Origin: JABDGZ01 sp964483785
GTDB lineage: Bacteria > Omnitrophota > Gorgyraeia > Zapsychrales > Fredricksoniimonadaceae
Length of the DNA: 52,812 bases
Direction: 5' to 3'
Assembly (NCBI GenBank): GCA_964483785.1
Contig: CAZACW010000011.1
Location: 1-52,812, forward strand
The translations under genes were made by a program, and so were the position numbers. This document shows, in pieces, positions 33,951-40,811 of this stretch; position 1 is the stretch's first letter; each line of letters opens with the position of its first letter. Under the pieces are notes generated by a model. That model searched no databases, was not told the origin of the DNA, and saw nothing but the letters and a program-made list of their open reading frames with translations.

Positions 33951-34696
33951 AGGCCCGCCGCCGTGGATAACCGGTTGATCTTGACGTTTTTATGATTTAA
34001 GAGCTGGAGCAAAAAATCTTCCGTGCCCAAGGTTTTGTTCTGCCTGTATTGAAAAATTTGCATCAAATCCAACTCGGAGAAATCGGCCTTGTGTTTCTTT
34101 TTCAGGGCGCGGTAAGGGGCCATGTCCGCGCTGTTTAAGGCGATATGGATGGGGTGGAAATTAAAGATCTTGATGCCGGTCCCGGAAAAACGGCGCGGGT
34201 CAAAATGAAAGTCAGGCCGCGGGACATTCATCGCGTAGGCATCTTCCCATATGTAGGGGGCCCTGAGCATGGACCGGGTCCGGCCGCCGGACTCCAGAAA
34301 ATAATCAAAGGGCTGGACATGCTTGGCGTAAGGCATTAACAGCGAAACATCGAGTTTGACGGCCGGGAAAGCACGCATGATCCTGGCCAGCAAGGGGGTG
34401 GATTGGACCAGGGAATGGGTCCTCATCATTTTGGCTTCCGGGCAGATTTTCAGCAATTGAGCGACGATTTCTTTCTCTGTCCTGCCTTGGGTTGAATGAG
34501 GCAGAAAATTGGGATGGATCCCAATATCAAATGATGGTTTCATGGCCCTGATTCGCTTCAAGCCGCCGCTGGCATGGGTGATAAACCAGGTGGCCTTGGC
34601 CTTGTGCCTGGCCAGCAGGTCCATGCAATAATCCAAGGTCTCATCCGAGGCCCAATCCACGTCCAAGGTGATGGCAGCTTGAAGCTTTGTGTGCAT
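33947..34696 (-). CDS. Polysaccharide deacetylase-like protein (NodB fold)
   Basis: 249 aa. NodB-type features are ITLDVDW (Asp12 and Asp14), ATWFITHAS, IGIHPNFLPHS (His61, His67) and a late FNFHPIH. The metal-binding Asp-His-His set is plausible. It is predicted to act on an amino sugar or a small substrate in the cytoplasm, since no signal peptide is seen. Confidence 0.78.
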   Translation of the reverse strand: MHTKLQAAITLDVDWASDETLDYCMDLLARHKAKATWFITHASGGLKRIRAMKPSFDIGIHPNFLPHSTQGRTEKEIVAQLLKICPEAKMMRTHSLVQSTPLLARIMRAFPAVKLDVSLLMPYAKHVQPFDYFLESGGRTRSMLRAPYIWEDAYAMNVPRPDFHFDPRRFSGTGIKIFNFHPIHIALNSADMAPYRALKKKHKADFSELDLMQIFQYRQNKTLGTEDFLLQLLNHKNVKINRLSTAAGL

Positions 34697-34699
34697 ATG

Positions 34700-34784
34700 T
34701 GATGTTTATGCTAATGATCGACCATCACAACCCCGGGGGTTGTGAATGTTCATAGGTGTATGCCGAACTGATGTTTATGTTAAT
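34700..34784. repeat. 29-bp palindromic repeat flanked by 16-bp direct repeats
   Basis: The palindrome copy is 34721-34749 (one arm ends in a mismatch, TGAATGT against the ACCATCA arm). TGATGTTTATGCTAAT at 34700-34715 and TGATGTTTATGTTAAT at 34769-34784 flank it as direct repeats, 15 of 16 identical. It lies in the gap between two minus-strand genes. The second direct repeat reaches the stop codon of the downstream-numbered gene. Confidence 0.8.
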
Positions 34785-35172
34785 TATTTCTTAAAAGCTT
34801 GTCCATCAAATCTTGGCAATTCACGGAAGTGCGGCCGGTGAGGACTTGATAAGTATTTAAAAAATCCGGCCTCTCCGGTGAATGCCAGCCCTCCATGCAC
34901 AGGAGTTTGTTGAGCGTGTCCTTGGCCTGCGCCGTATCCTTGGCCAACAGGTAGTATTTGACAAGATTTTCCAATGCCACTGGATCATGGCGGTCAAGGT
35001 GTCTGACAAAGTCCCAATAGTAGATGGCCGTATCCACATTGGTGCCCTGGGTGCTTTTGACTTGGTCCAATAAGGCGAACCTGCACCGGTAATGGATGAG
35101 GTGAAAATCCGTGATTTTGAGCATTAATAGGCTGGCCAGAAGATAGACCATAAAGGTGCGTTTAAGGACCAT
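34780..35172 (-). CDS. Small membrane-anchored protein, TPR-like
   Basis: 130 aa. An N-terminal hydrophobic segment (FMVYLLASLLMLKI) is followed by a soluble helical region, DPVALENLVKYYLLAKDTAQAKDTLNKLL, resembling one TPR-like pair. Start ATG 35172 overlaps the stop of the membrane protein gene (TGATG), so the two are coupled. Function unknown; it may assist the YfhO-like protein much as the TPR tails do in the four GT-C proteins. Confidence 0.6.
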   Translation of the reverse strand: MVLKRTFMVYLLASLLMLKITDFHLIHYRCRFALLDQVKSTQGTNVDTAIYYWDFVRHLDRHDPVALENLVKYYLLAKDTAQAKDTLNKLLCMEGWHSPERPDFLNTYQVLTGRTSVNCQDLMDKLLRNN

Positions 35173-37250
35173 CAAGGCCGCCTCCTGATAAGGTCATAGG
35201 TGTAGAGTCCTGTAAGGGCCAAAAAAGCACAGCCCAGGCCCATCATCACCAAAATATAGATCCATTCTCCGCCGTAAGGGGCATATCTGAACTCGACGAT
35301 ACTTTTGCCTGCCGGGACAAGCACCCCTTTAAAGGCATATTGGGTCAGGTGAATGTCGGCTTCCCGGCCGTTGATAAAGGCCTTCCAAAAACGGGAATAA
35401 GCGTCGCGGTAAACTAAAAATTGCTTTTTCGGAAAATGGGCCGCCAGCGTCAGGGAATTCGGATCAAAGTGGGTGATGTTTAAAACATCGGAATCATCGA
35501 GGAGAGGACGAGGGACAATATCAGGGGATCCGGTTTCATTGTCATAAAGGGCCAATTTATAGCGGATGGTAGCGGGTATCTGCCGCAGGGGAACATGGCA
35601 ATAAAAATCCGCGATGGACTGGTGGATAAAATCAGGCGGGAAGGTGATTTTTCCGGAGCTGTCCTGCAGGGAAGCGAAAATAGGGTACATGGAATCCGCG
35701 TAAGGGCCATAAAGCTGGTCCACAGGATCTGCCTCAGGCCTGACATAATGAAACCGGAATGGATCATGATGATAGGGCAGGGGATAGGACGGCATGGCCG
35801 GTGTATTGGCCTGGAAATATTTTATAAACATGGCCGGCTCCAGCATCAGGACGGCCCCCAAGCCCATTAGGAGGAGGATATTCCTGTTTTTGAAAGCGCC
35901 CAAAATCACGGCTGTAAACAAGAGCAGGCTTAAAATCACCGTGATATAGGAAACCGGGAAAATACAGCCATAGGACCTAAGCAGAAGATAAAAGCCAAGA
36001 TGGGCCAGGGTGATATAGACAATGTAGGTCCATCGGCGGGCAGGGTTGGAAAATTGTTCCTCCATGCTTTTAAGCTGCGCGCTGGCAAAAAGGGCCATTA
36101 AGGGCATCACATAGGCCAGGAAAAAGAAAAGGTTCCTGAAATATTTAAAAAAGAAGATATGCTCAAAAAGGAATTTATAGACGGGCGTTGCACCGGCCAG
36201 CCCGATCAAAAATAACATCAACGCCATCAGGAACATGGCCAGTTTTTTCCGGTCGAAGAGGACGGGAAGACTGATCAAGAGGATCAGATAACAGAACAAG
36301 GGCATATAGGCCACTTCCTGCTCCAGGGTAAGATAACTAAAATGCGCGAATTGTTCCCCGCTGCCAAAATCATTGGCCAGGGAATTTTCATAGGCTATTT
36401 CGTTATATTGCATGGCCGCGCTGGAAGGGGCCTGACCGCACAATTTGAGGCTGTGCCGGCTGGATGAATTGATTTCTCCGGCCGCGTTAAGCCGTTGGAC
36501 CAAAAACAGGGGGGCCATGGCCAGGACAATGCCCAGGATGCCAGATAACATGGGGATTTTATGCCGTCGGATGAAATGGAAGAAACCCTTGGCCTGCTCC
36601 AAGACAGCTTGAGGGAAAAGCAGGGCCGCGACGATCAGAAAGACAGAGATAAGACAGATGAAATAAAAAGGGTAATAGGTGGTTTCAGCCAGCATCAGGG
36701 TGAAAATCATGCCCCAAAAGTCTTTCAAGGTGAAAGTGGAAAAAAATTTTAGGAAAAACACAAAAAACCAAACGGCAGTTATAAAGAGCAGGGTGATGTA
36801 AATTTCCCTGAAAAGCATGCAGCCGAAACCGGAGAAGGTGACCAGCCAAACGAAGATCAGAGCATAGCTGTCATGCTTTAAAATGATGCGTCCGAGGAGA
36901 AAGGACCCCAGGATCCCGAAAAAAAAGCACACAATCAGATAAATCACATAAAGCTGAACGTAATTAAGTCCTAGAAAATGCAAGGCAAAAACCAGCAACG
37001 CCACAGGGTTGAGCATGCCCGCGAGGCCAAGGGACAAAAAGGGCCTGCCTAAGAACAGATAAGGGTCCCACAGGGGGATGTGTCCGTCGAACAAGCTGTT
37101 AAAAAAATATTTGAAATAACAGAAATTGGTATAGGAGTCTTTGTAAAAATTGACGTGGATGAAAATGAAGTCCTTGAAAAGGGCCAGCCAGATGAAACAG
37201 GTGAGGATTAAACTATAAAACAGGAAACGCCTGGTGAGCAGTGAAGGCAT
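35172..37250 (-). CDS. YfhO-like/GT-C polytopic membrane protein
   Basis: About 692 aa from ATG 37250 (ATG 37328 would add 26 mostly basic residues; neither has a clear ribosome site). Twelve or so membrane helices. The first external loop has VNFYKDSYTNF and then GHIPLWDPYLFLGRPFLSLGLAGMLNPVAL, the hallmark of YfhO-type membrane glycosyltransferases. A C-terminal periplasmic-type domain (FLVYRDAYSRFWKAFINGRE, EFRYAPYGGEW) precedes a last helix. Likely uses a lipid-linked sugar donor to modify cell-envelope polymer. Start uncertain. Confidence 0.75.
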   Translation of the reverse strand: MPSLLTRRFLFYSLILTCFIWLALFKDFIFIHVNFYKDSYTNFCYFKYFFNSLFDGHIPLWDPYLFLGRPFLSLGLAGMLNPVALLVFALHFLGLNYVQLYVIYLIVCFFFGILGSFLLGRIILKHDSYALIFVWLVTFSGFGCMLFREIYITLLFITAVWFFVFFLKFFSTFTLKDFWGMIFTLMLAETTYYPFYFICLISVFLIVAALLFPQAVLEQAKGFFHFIRRHKIPMLSGILGIVLAMAPLFLVQRLNAAGEINSSSRHSLKLCGQAPSSAAMQYNEIAYENSLANDFGSGEQFAHFSYLTLEQEVAYMPLFCYLILLISLPVLFDRKKLAMFLMALMLFLIGLAGATPVYKFLFEHIFFFKYFRNLFFFLAYVMPLMALFASAQLKSMEEQFSNPARRWTYIVYITLAHLGFYLLLRSYGCIFPVSYITVILSLLLFTAVILGAFKNRNILLLMGLGAVLMLEPAMFIKYFQANTPAMPSYPLPYHHDPFRFHYVRPEADPVDQLYGPYADSMYPIFASLQDSSGKITFPPDFIHQSIADFYCHVPLRQIPATIRYKLALYDNETGSPDIVPRPLLDDSDVLNITHFDPNSLTLAAHFPKKQFLVYRDAYSRFWKAFINGREADIHLTQYAFKGVLVPAGKSIVEFRYAPYGGEWIYILVMMGLGCAFLALTGLYTYDLIRRRP

Positions 37251-37340
37251 TATTTTTACAATAACATAAATAAACTTGCCGGGCCGTATTTTCTTGTAAA
37301 ATTTTAGGTCCTTTGGTACTATTAGCATTCAATTTTGAAT

Positions 37341-37729
37341 GGGTAGGGGGTTGGGCCGCTTTTCTTTAAGAAGACATTGTGGAAGCGGCACAACGACCCA
37401 AATTTTTCTTAGATTATTTGAAAAAGTTGGTCTGTGGCGAGGGGTCGGGTCGCTTTTCTTGAGAAGGTATTGTGGAAGCGACACAACGACCCAAATTTTT
37501 CTTAGATAATTTGAAAAAGTTGGTCTGTGGCGAGGGGTCGGGTCGCTTTTCTTGAGAAGGTATNNNNNNNNNNNNNNNNNNNNNNNNNNNNNNNNNNNNN
37601 NNNNNNNNNNNNNNNNNNNNNNNNNNNNNNNNNNNNNNNNNNNNNNNNNNNNNNNNNNNNNNNTGTGGAAGCGACACAACGACCCAAATTTTTCTTAGAT
37701 TATTTGAAATAGTTAGTCTGTGGTAATTT
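37341..37729. repeat. 93-bp tandem repeat array, interrupted by the assembly gap
   Basis: Complete units at 37378-37470 and 37471-37563 are almost identical. A diverged partial copy precedes them (37341-37377), and a partial copy (37664 to about 37720) follows the gap. Units abut directly with no spacers. Each contains a two-part stem, for example GGGTCG (37442-37447) with CGACCC (37487-37492) and GTCGCTT (37449-37455) with AAGCGAC (37476-37482), followed by AAATTTTTCTT. The period is a multiple of three and several minus-strand frames stay open through it, but no credible gene is visible. The array ends exactly at the tRNA gene; this 400-bp stretch has no other feature. Confidence 0.9.
37564..37663. 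other. Assembly gap, 100 N
   Basis: Exactly 100 N, the usual placeholder for unknown length. The last base before it ends a repeat unit and the first base after it begins one, so the assembler probably collapsed or broke on the tandem array. True copy number is unknown, and linkage across it depends on scaffolding. Confidence 0.98.
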
Positions 37730-37803
37730 GGGTCGGTAGCTCAGTTTGGGAGAGCGCATCGTTCGCAATGATGAGGCCGGGGGTTCGATCCCCCCCCGAT
37801 CCA
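37730..37803 (+). tRNA. tRNA-Ala, anticodon CGC
   Basis: 74 nt, cloverleaf read by eye. Acceptor GGGTCGG with CCGATCC gives the G3-U70 wobble pair that AlaRS recognises. D stem GCTC/GAGC, anticodon stem CATCG/TGATG with loop TTCGCAA (anticodon CGC), T stem of five G-C pairs with loop TTCGATC, discriminator A, no encoded CCA. It begins within sequence that aligns with the GGGTCGG of the 93-bp repeat. Confidence 0.93.
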
Positions 37804-37933
37804 CTTTTAATTTTTTTTGCAATCGGTCTACTGCCAATAAGTTATCAAAATTTTCATTGTTACGGCTTATCACGCTTTGCTACAAATTGCGTTTTTTTAT
37901 AGCACATTTTTAGCACATAAAGAAATATCGGCA

Positions 37934-37942
37934 TGGTATAAT
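37934..37942 (+). promoter_or_regulatory. Extended -10 element of the toxin-antitoxin pair
   Basis: TGG then TATAAT at 37937-37942, with AAGGA at 37949-37953 before ATG 37960. No good -35 is visible; an extended -10 can work without one. A direct repeat TAGCACA (37900 and 37911) lies just upstream and could be an autoregulatory operator. Confidence 0.5.
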
Positions 37943-37959
37943 TTTAATAAGGATATGCA

Positions 37960-38238
37960 ATGGCTCTATCCTTTGAGTGGAATGAAATAAAGGCAAGCGC
38001 AAATTTAAGAAAACATGGTGTCTCTTTTGAAGAAGCCACGACTGTATTTGGGGATATCTGGTCAATTACGATCAATGATCCGCTGCATTCAGACGCAGAG
38101 GACCGCTTTATTATCATTGGCCGCTCGTATAAAAATAGGTTAGTGGTGGTTGTTCATACAGAACGAGGCGATAAAGTGCGCATTATTAGTGCCAGGCTGG
38201 CCGCCAGAAGGGAAAGGGATTTTTATGAAAAGAAATAA
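37960..38238 (+). CDS. brnT: BrnT family (DUF497) ribonuclease toxin
   Basis: 92 aa, normal size. FEWNEIKASANLRKHGVSFEEATTVFGD is the family's start, with IIGRSYKNRLVVVVHTERGDKVRIISARLAARRERDFYE at the end. BrnT has a RelE-like RNase fold and is neutralised by the downstream gene. Composition is more AT-rich than the neighbours, consistent with mobile toxin-antitoxin genes. Confidence 0.9.
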   Translation: MALSFEWNEIKASANLRKHGVSFEEATTVFGDIWSITINDPLHSDAEDRFIIIGRSYKNRLVVVVHTERGDKVRIISARLAARRERDFYEKK

Positions 38239-38434
38239 AAAGAAAAATGGTGCAGAGATGCTTCGCGAATATGATTTTAACGGTGGTATAAGAGGCAAAT
38301 ATGCCAAACGTTACCAAGAAGGCACCAATGTTGTTATTCTCGATCGTGATGTTGCAAAAGTTTTTCATACCAGGGATTCTGTCAATCGTGCCCTCCGTGC
38401 TTTGGTTGGTATTATCCATCATCAAGTACAATAA
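38225..38434 (+). CDS. Antitoxin partner of BrnT
   Basis: 69 aa from ATG 38225, overlapping brnT by 14 nt. MLREYDFNGGIRGKYAKRYQEGTNVVILD then DVAKVFHTRDSVNRALRAL is the short antitoxin type often paired with DUF497 toxins; it is not the longer classical BrnA. It probably folds as a ribbon-helix-helix-like DNA binder that represses the pair (family knowledge, not seen directly). Confidence 0.75.
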   Translation: MKRNKKKNGAEMLREYDFNGGIRGKYAKRYQEGTNVVILDRDVAKVFHTRDSVNRALRALVGIIHHQVQ

Positions 38435-38467
38435 TTTTTTAATCTCCATTTTAAACATTCATTCCCA

Positions 38468-39202
38468 ATGTACCGATTCTATTGCCCCGCAGCTGATTTT
38501 TCCAAACCTTCCGTCGACATTGCCGACCCCCATGAAATCCACCATATCCGGGACGTGCTGCGCCTGAAAAAAGGCGCCTTAATCAAGATCTTCAATGCCC
38601 AATCCCGGCAGGCGGAAGCTGTCATAGAAAAAATAAGCGCATCCTCCATCCAGGCGCGCATCCAATCCGTCCAAGAGCTCGCGCAGGGCAGGGGCAAAAT
38701 CATCCTGGCCTGCGCGCCGCCTAAAAAGGGCAAATTTGAGTTTATCATCGAAAAGTGCACGGAACTGGGTGTGGATGAGATCATCCCCTTGAAAACCAAG
38801 CGCACGCAAGTCATTTTTAAAGACGAGCAGATGCCGGCCAAAATCAAGCGTTTCGAGGCTGTGGCTGTTAACGCGGCCAAACAATCCCAAAGGCCCAGGG
38901 TCCCGCAGATCCATCCCATGACCGCCTTGCCGCTGGCCTTAAAGGCCTTGGACCCCCAAGGCCTTGCGATTATTCCATCACTGCATCAGCATCCTCAGCA
39001 TATCACCAAGCTCCTCTTGGACGCGGACAAAAACAAGACAGTGACTATTTTTATAGGCCCGGAAGGGGATTTTACCCCGGATGAAGTGGGCCTGGCTGTC
39101 CAACATGGCTGTGTTCCGGTCTCCTTGGGGGAGTCGGTGCTGAAGGTGGAAACCGCTGCCATGGCCGCCGCAGCCCTGGTCAAATTCCTATACAAAAATT
39201 GA
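38468..39202 (+). CDS. rsmE: 16S rRNA (uracil1498-N3)-methyltransferase RsmE
   Basis: 244 aa. An N-terminal PUA-like domain (HEIHHIRDVLRLKKGALIKIF) precedes the SPOUT knot with ACAPPKKGKFEFIIEKCTELGVDEIIP, IFIGPEGDFTPDE and SLGESVLKVETAAMAA. Methylates U1498 of 16S rRNA. No ribosome site is evident before ATG. Confidence 0.95.
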   Translation: MYRFYCPAADFSKPSVDIADPHEIHHIRDVLRLKKGALIKIFNAQSRQAEAVIEKISASSIQARIQSVQELAQGRGKIILACAPPKKGKFEFIIEKCTELGVDEIIPLKTKRTQVIFKDEQMPAKIKRFEAVAVNAAKQSQRPRVPQIHPMTALPLALKALDPQGLAIIPSLHQHPQHITKLLLDADKNKTVTIFIGPEGDFTPDEVGLAVQHGCVPVSLGESVLKVETAAMAAAALVKFLYKN

Positions 39203-39260
39203 TTTTCATTATATACTTAAAAACTATTGAAACTCCCCCTTTAATACTGTCGGAGGACCT

Positions 39261-40325
39261 ATGGCTCAAGAGAAATCAGTCGCAGACAAAGTTGAAAAAA
39301 CAGGCGGTGACAAGGCCGCGGAGGCCTTGCGCGATAACCGTTTGAAGGCCTTGGATTTGGCGTTGGCGCAGATCGAAAAGCAGTTTGGCAAGGGCTCGAT
39401 CATGCGTATGGACAGCAATGTTTCCGCGGAGATCCCGGTGATTTCAACCGGGTCCCTGACTTTGGACATCGCCTTGGGCGTTTGGGGCATTCCGCGCGGC
39501 CGCGTCATTGAGATTTACGGCCCGGAATCTTCGGGTAAAACGACCCTGACCTTAAGCATTATCCGGCAATTACAGCAAATCGGCGGGGTGGCGGCCTTTA
39601 TAGATGCTGAACATGCCTTTGATGCCCACTATGGCAAGACCTTGGGGGTCAAATTGGATGATCTTTTGGTGTCCCAGCCGGACACCGGCGAGCAGGCCCT
39701 GGAAATCGCCGAGACCTTGGTGCGTTCCAATGCCGTGGATTTGGTCGTCATTGACTCGGTGGCGGCCCTGACGCCCCGCGCTGAAATCGAAGGCGAGATG
39801 GGCGATGCGCACATGGGTTTGCAGGCCCGCTTGATGAGCCAGGCCCTGCGCAAACTCACCGCGGCCATATCCAAGTCCCGCTGTTGTGTTGTCTTTATCA
39901 ACCAGGTCCGCATGAAGATCGGCGTCATGTTCGGCAATCCTGAGACCACCACCGGCGGCCGCGCCCTGAAATTTTACGCCTCGGTGCGCATTGATTTAAG
40001 GAAGATCGAATCCATCAAGTCCGGCGAGGACATTATCGGCAACCGCGTCAAGGCCAAGGTGGTCAAGAACAAGGTGGCCTCGCCTTTTAAGGAAGCGGAA
40101 TTCGAGATCTATTTTAACGAAGGCATCTCCGAGGCTGCGGATGTCCTGGATTTGGCCGTGGCCCATGAAGTCCTGCAGAAAAGCGGGGCCTGGTTTTCTT
40201 TTGAGAACGAGAAGGTAGGCCAGGGCCGGGAAGCCACCCGCAAATACCTTAAGGACAACCCTAAGGTGATGAGCAAGATCAAGAAGCAGGTGATCGAGAA
40301 GATCAAGGCCAAGCCTAAAGTTTAA
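39261..40325 (+). CDS. recA: RecA recombinase
   Basis: 354 aa. Walker A GPESSGKT at residues 87-94, LVVIDSVAAL Walker B, L1 loop EGEMGDAHMGLQARLMSQ, L2 loop region NPETTTGGRALKFYAS, INQVRMKIG. DNA strand exchange and LexA cleavage co-protease. Ribosome site GGAGGA. No LexA box of the GAAC-N4-GTTC or CTGT-N8-ACAG form was found upstream by eye. RecX follows directly. Confidence 0.98.
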   Translation: MAQEKSVADKVEKTGGDKAAEALRDNRLKALDLALAQIEKQFGKGSIMRMDSNVSAEIPVISTGSLTLDIALGVWGIPRGRVIEIYGPESSGKTTLTLSIIRQLQQIGGVAAFIDAEHAFDAHYGKTLGVKLDDLLVSQPDTGEQALEIAETLVRSNAVDLVVIDSVAALTPRAEIEGEMGDAHMGLQARLMSQALRKLTAAISKSRCCVVFINQVRMKIGVMFGNPETTTGGRALKFYASVRIDLRKIESIKSGEDIIGNRVKAKVVKNKVASPFKEAEFEIYFNEGISEAADVLDLAVAHEVLQKSGAWFSFENEKVGQGREATRKYLKDNPKVMSKIKKQVIEKIKAKPKV

Positions 40326-40775
40326 ATGGCTGGCATGGCCAAGGGTGCGGCCTTGCGGTTTCTAAAGATAAGGCCGCGCAGTATCGGGGAAATAAAGGAA
40401 AAGCTCAAGACCAAGGGCTTTTCCTCGGCAGAGATTGATGACGCTGTCAAGGATTTGACAGCGTCAGGATTACTGGACGACCGGGCTTTTACGAAAAGTT
40501 GGATCCATTATCGTTTAGCCCGGCCGTTTGGTTTTAGAAGGATCATCCAGGAGCTCAAGGCCAAGGGCGTTGACCCTGAAATCATCAGCCAGGCCGCGGC
40601 TGAAGTCCAGGGCGCGTATACGCCTGAGAAAGCCGCCATGGACCTGGCCCAGCGGCGCTGGCAAAGGATGCCGGACCTTGATCCGCAAAAGAAGAAAAAG
40701 CGTGTCATGGATTTCTTGATACGCCGCGGGTTTGACGCCGCTGTAGTCATGAAAGTAATCAAAAAATTGCAGTAA
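40326..40775 (+). CDS. recX: Regulatory protein RecX
   Basis: 149 aa, at the usual RecX size. Three-helix repeats (ALRFLKIRPRSIGEIKEKLKTKGFSSAEIDDAV; ARPFGFRRIIQELKAKGVD; RRGFDAAVVMKVI). Inhibits RecA filaments. Start ATG 40326 directly follows the recA stop. The stop lies at the first base of the palindromic repeat. Confidence 0.92.
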   Translation: MAGMAKGAALRFLKIRPRSIGEIKEKLKTKGFSSAEIDDAVKDLTASGLLDDRAFTKSWIHYRLARPFGFRRIIQELKAKGVDPEIISQAAAEVQGAYTPEKAAMDLAQRRWQRMPDLDPQKKKKRVMDFLIRRGFDAAVVMKVIKKLQ

Positions 40776-40803
40776 CCACCACAACCCCCGGGGTTGTGAT
40801 GGT
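40775..40803. repeat. 29-bp palindromic repeat between recX and alaS
   Basis: Left arm 40775-40788 and right arm 40790-40803 pair around a central C, with one mismatch (ACCACC against GATGGT). TTTTTATTT follows at 40804, so here the hairpin could act as a weak intrinsic terminator. ATG of alaS comes only 8 nt later and has no ribosome site. Confidence 0.85.
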
Positions 40804-40811
40804 TTTTATTT

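Noticed and set aside
37329..37687. Three minus-strand open frames running through the repeat array and the N gap, one giving 31-residue periodic peptides
   Set aside because: They exist because the 93-bp period is a multiple of three and N is read as open; no start signal, no composition bias, and all three frames stay open at once.
37341..37729. The 93-bp array as a CRISPR array
   Set aside because: Units touch each other with no unique spacers, the unit is far longer than a CRISPR repeat, and no cas genes are present.
37720..37902. A 60-aa open frame on the plus strand across the tRNA
   Set aside because: It overlaps the tRNA-Ala gene completely at its 5' end and resembles the tRNA-derived artefact frames often seen; no ribosome site.
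37803..37960. A tRNA-linked integration scar (att site) between tRNA-Ala and brnT
   Set aside because: No integrase gene and no second copy of the tRNA 3' end occur within the window; only a TAGCACA direct repeat is seen.
39203..39260. A LexA (SOS) box upstream of recA
   Set aside because: No palindromic match to the known LexA site types was found; only a weak TATACT-like -10 is visible.
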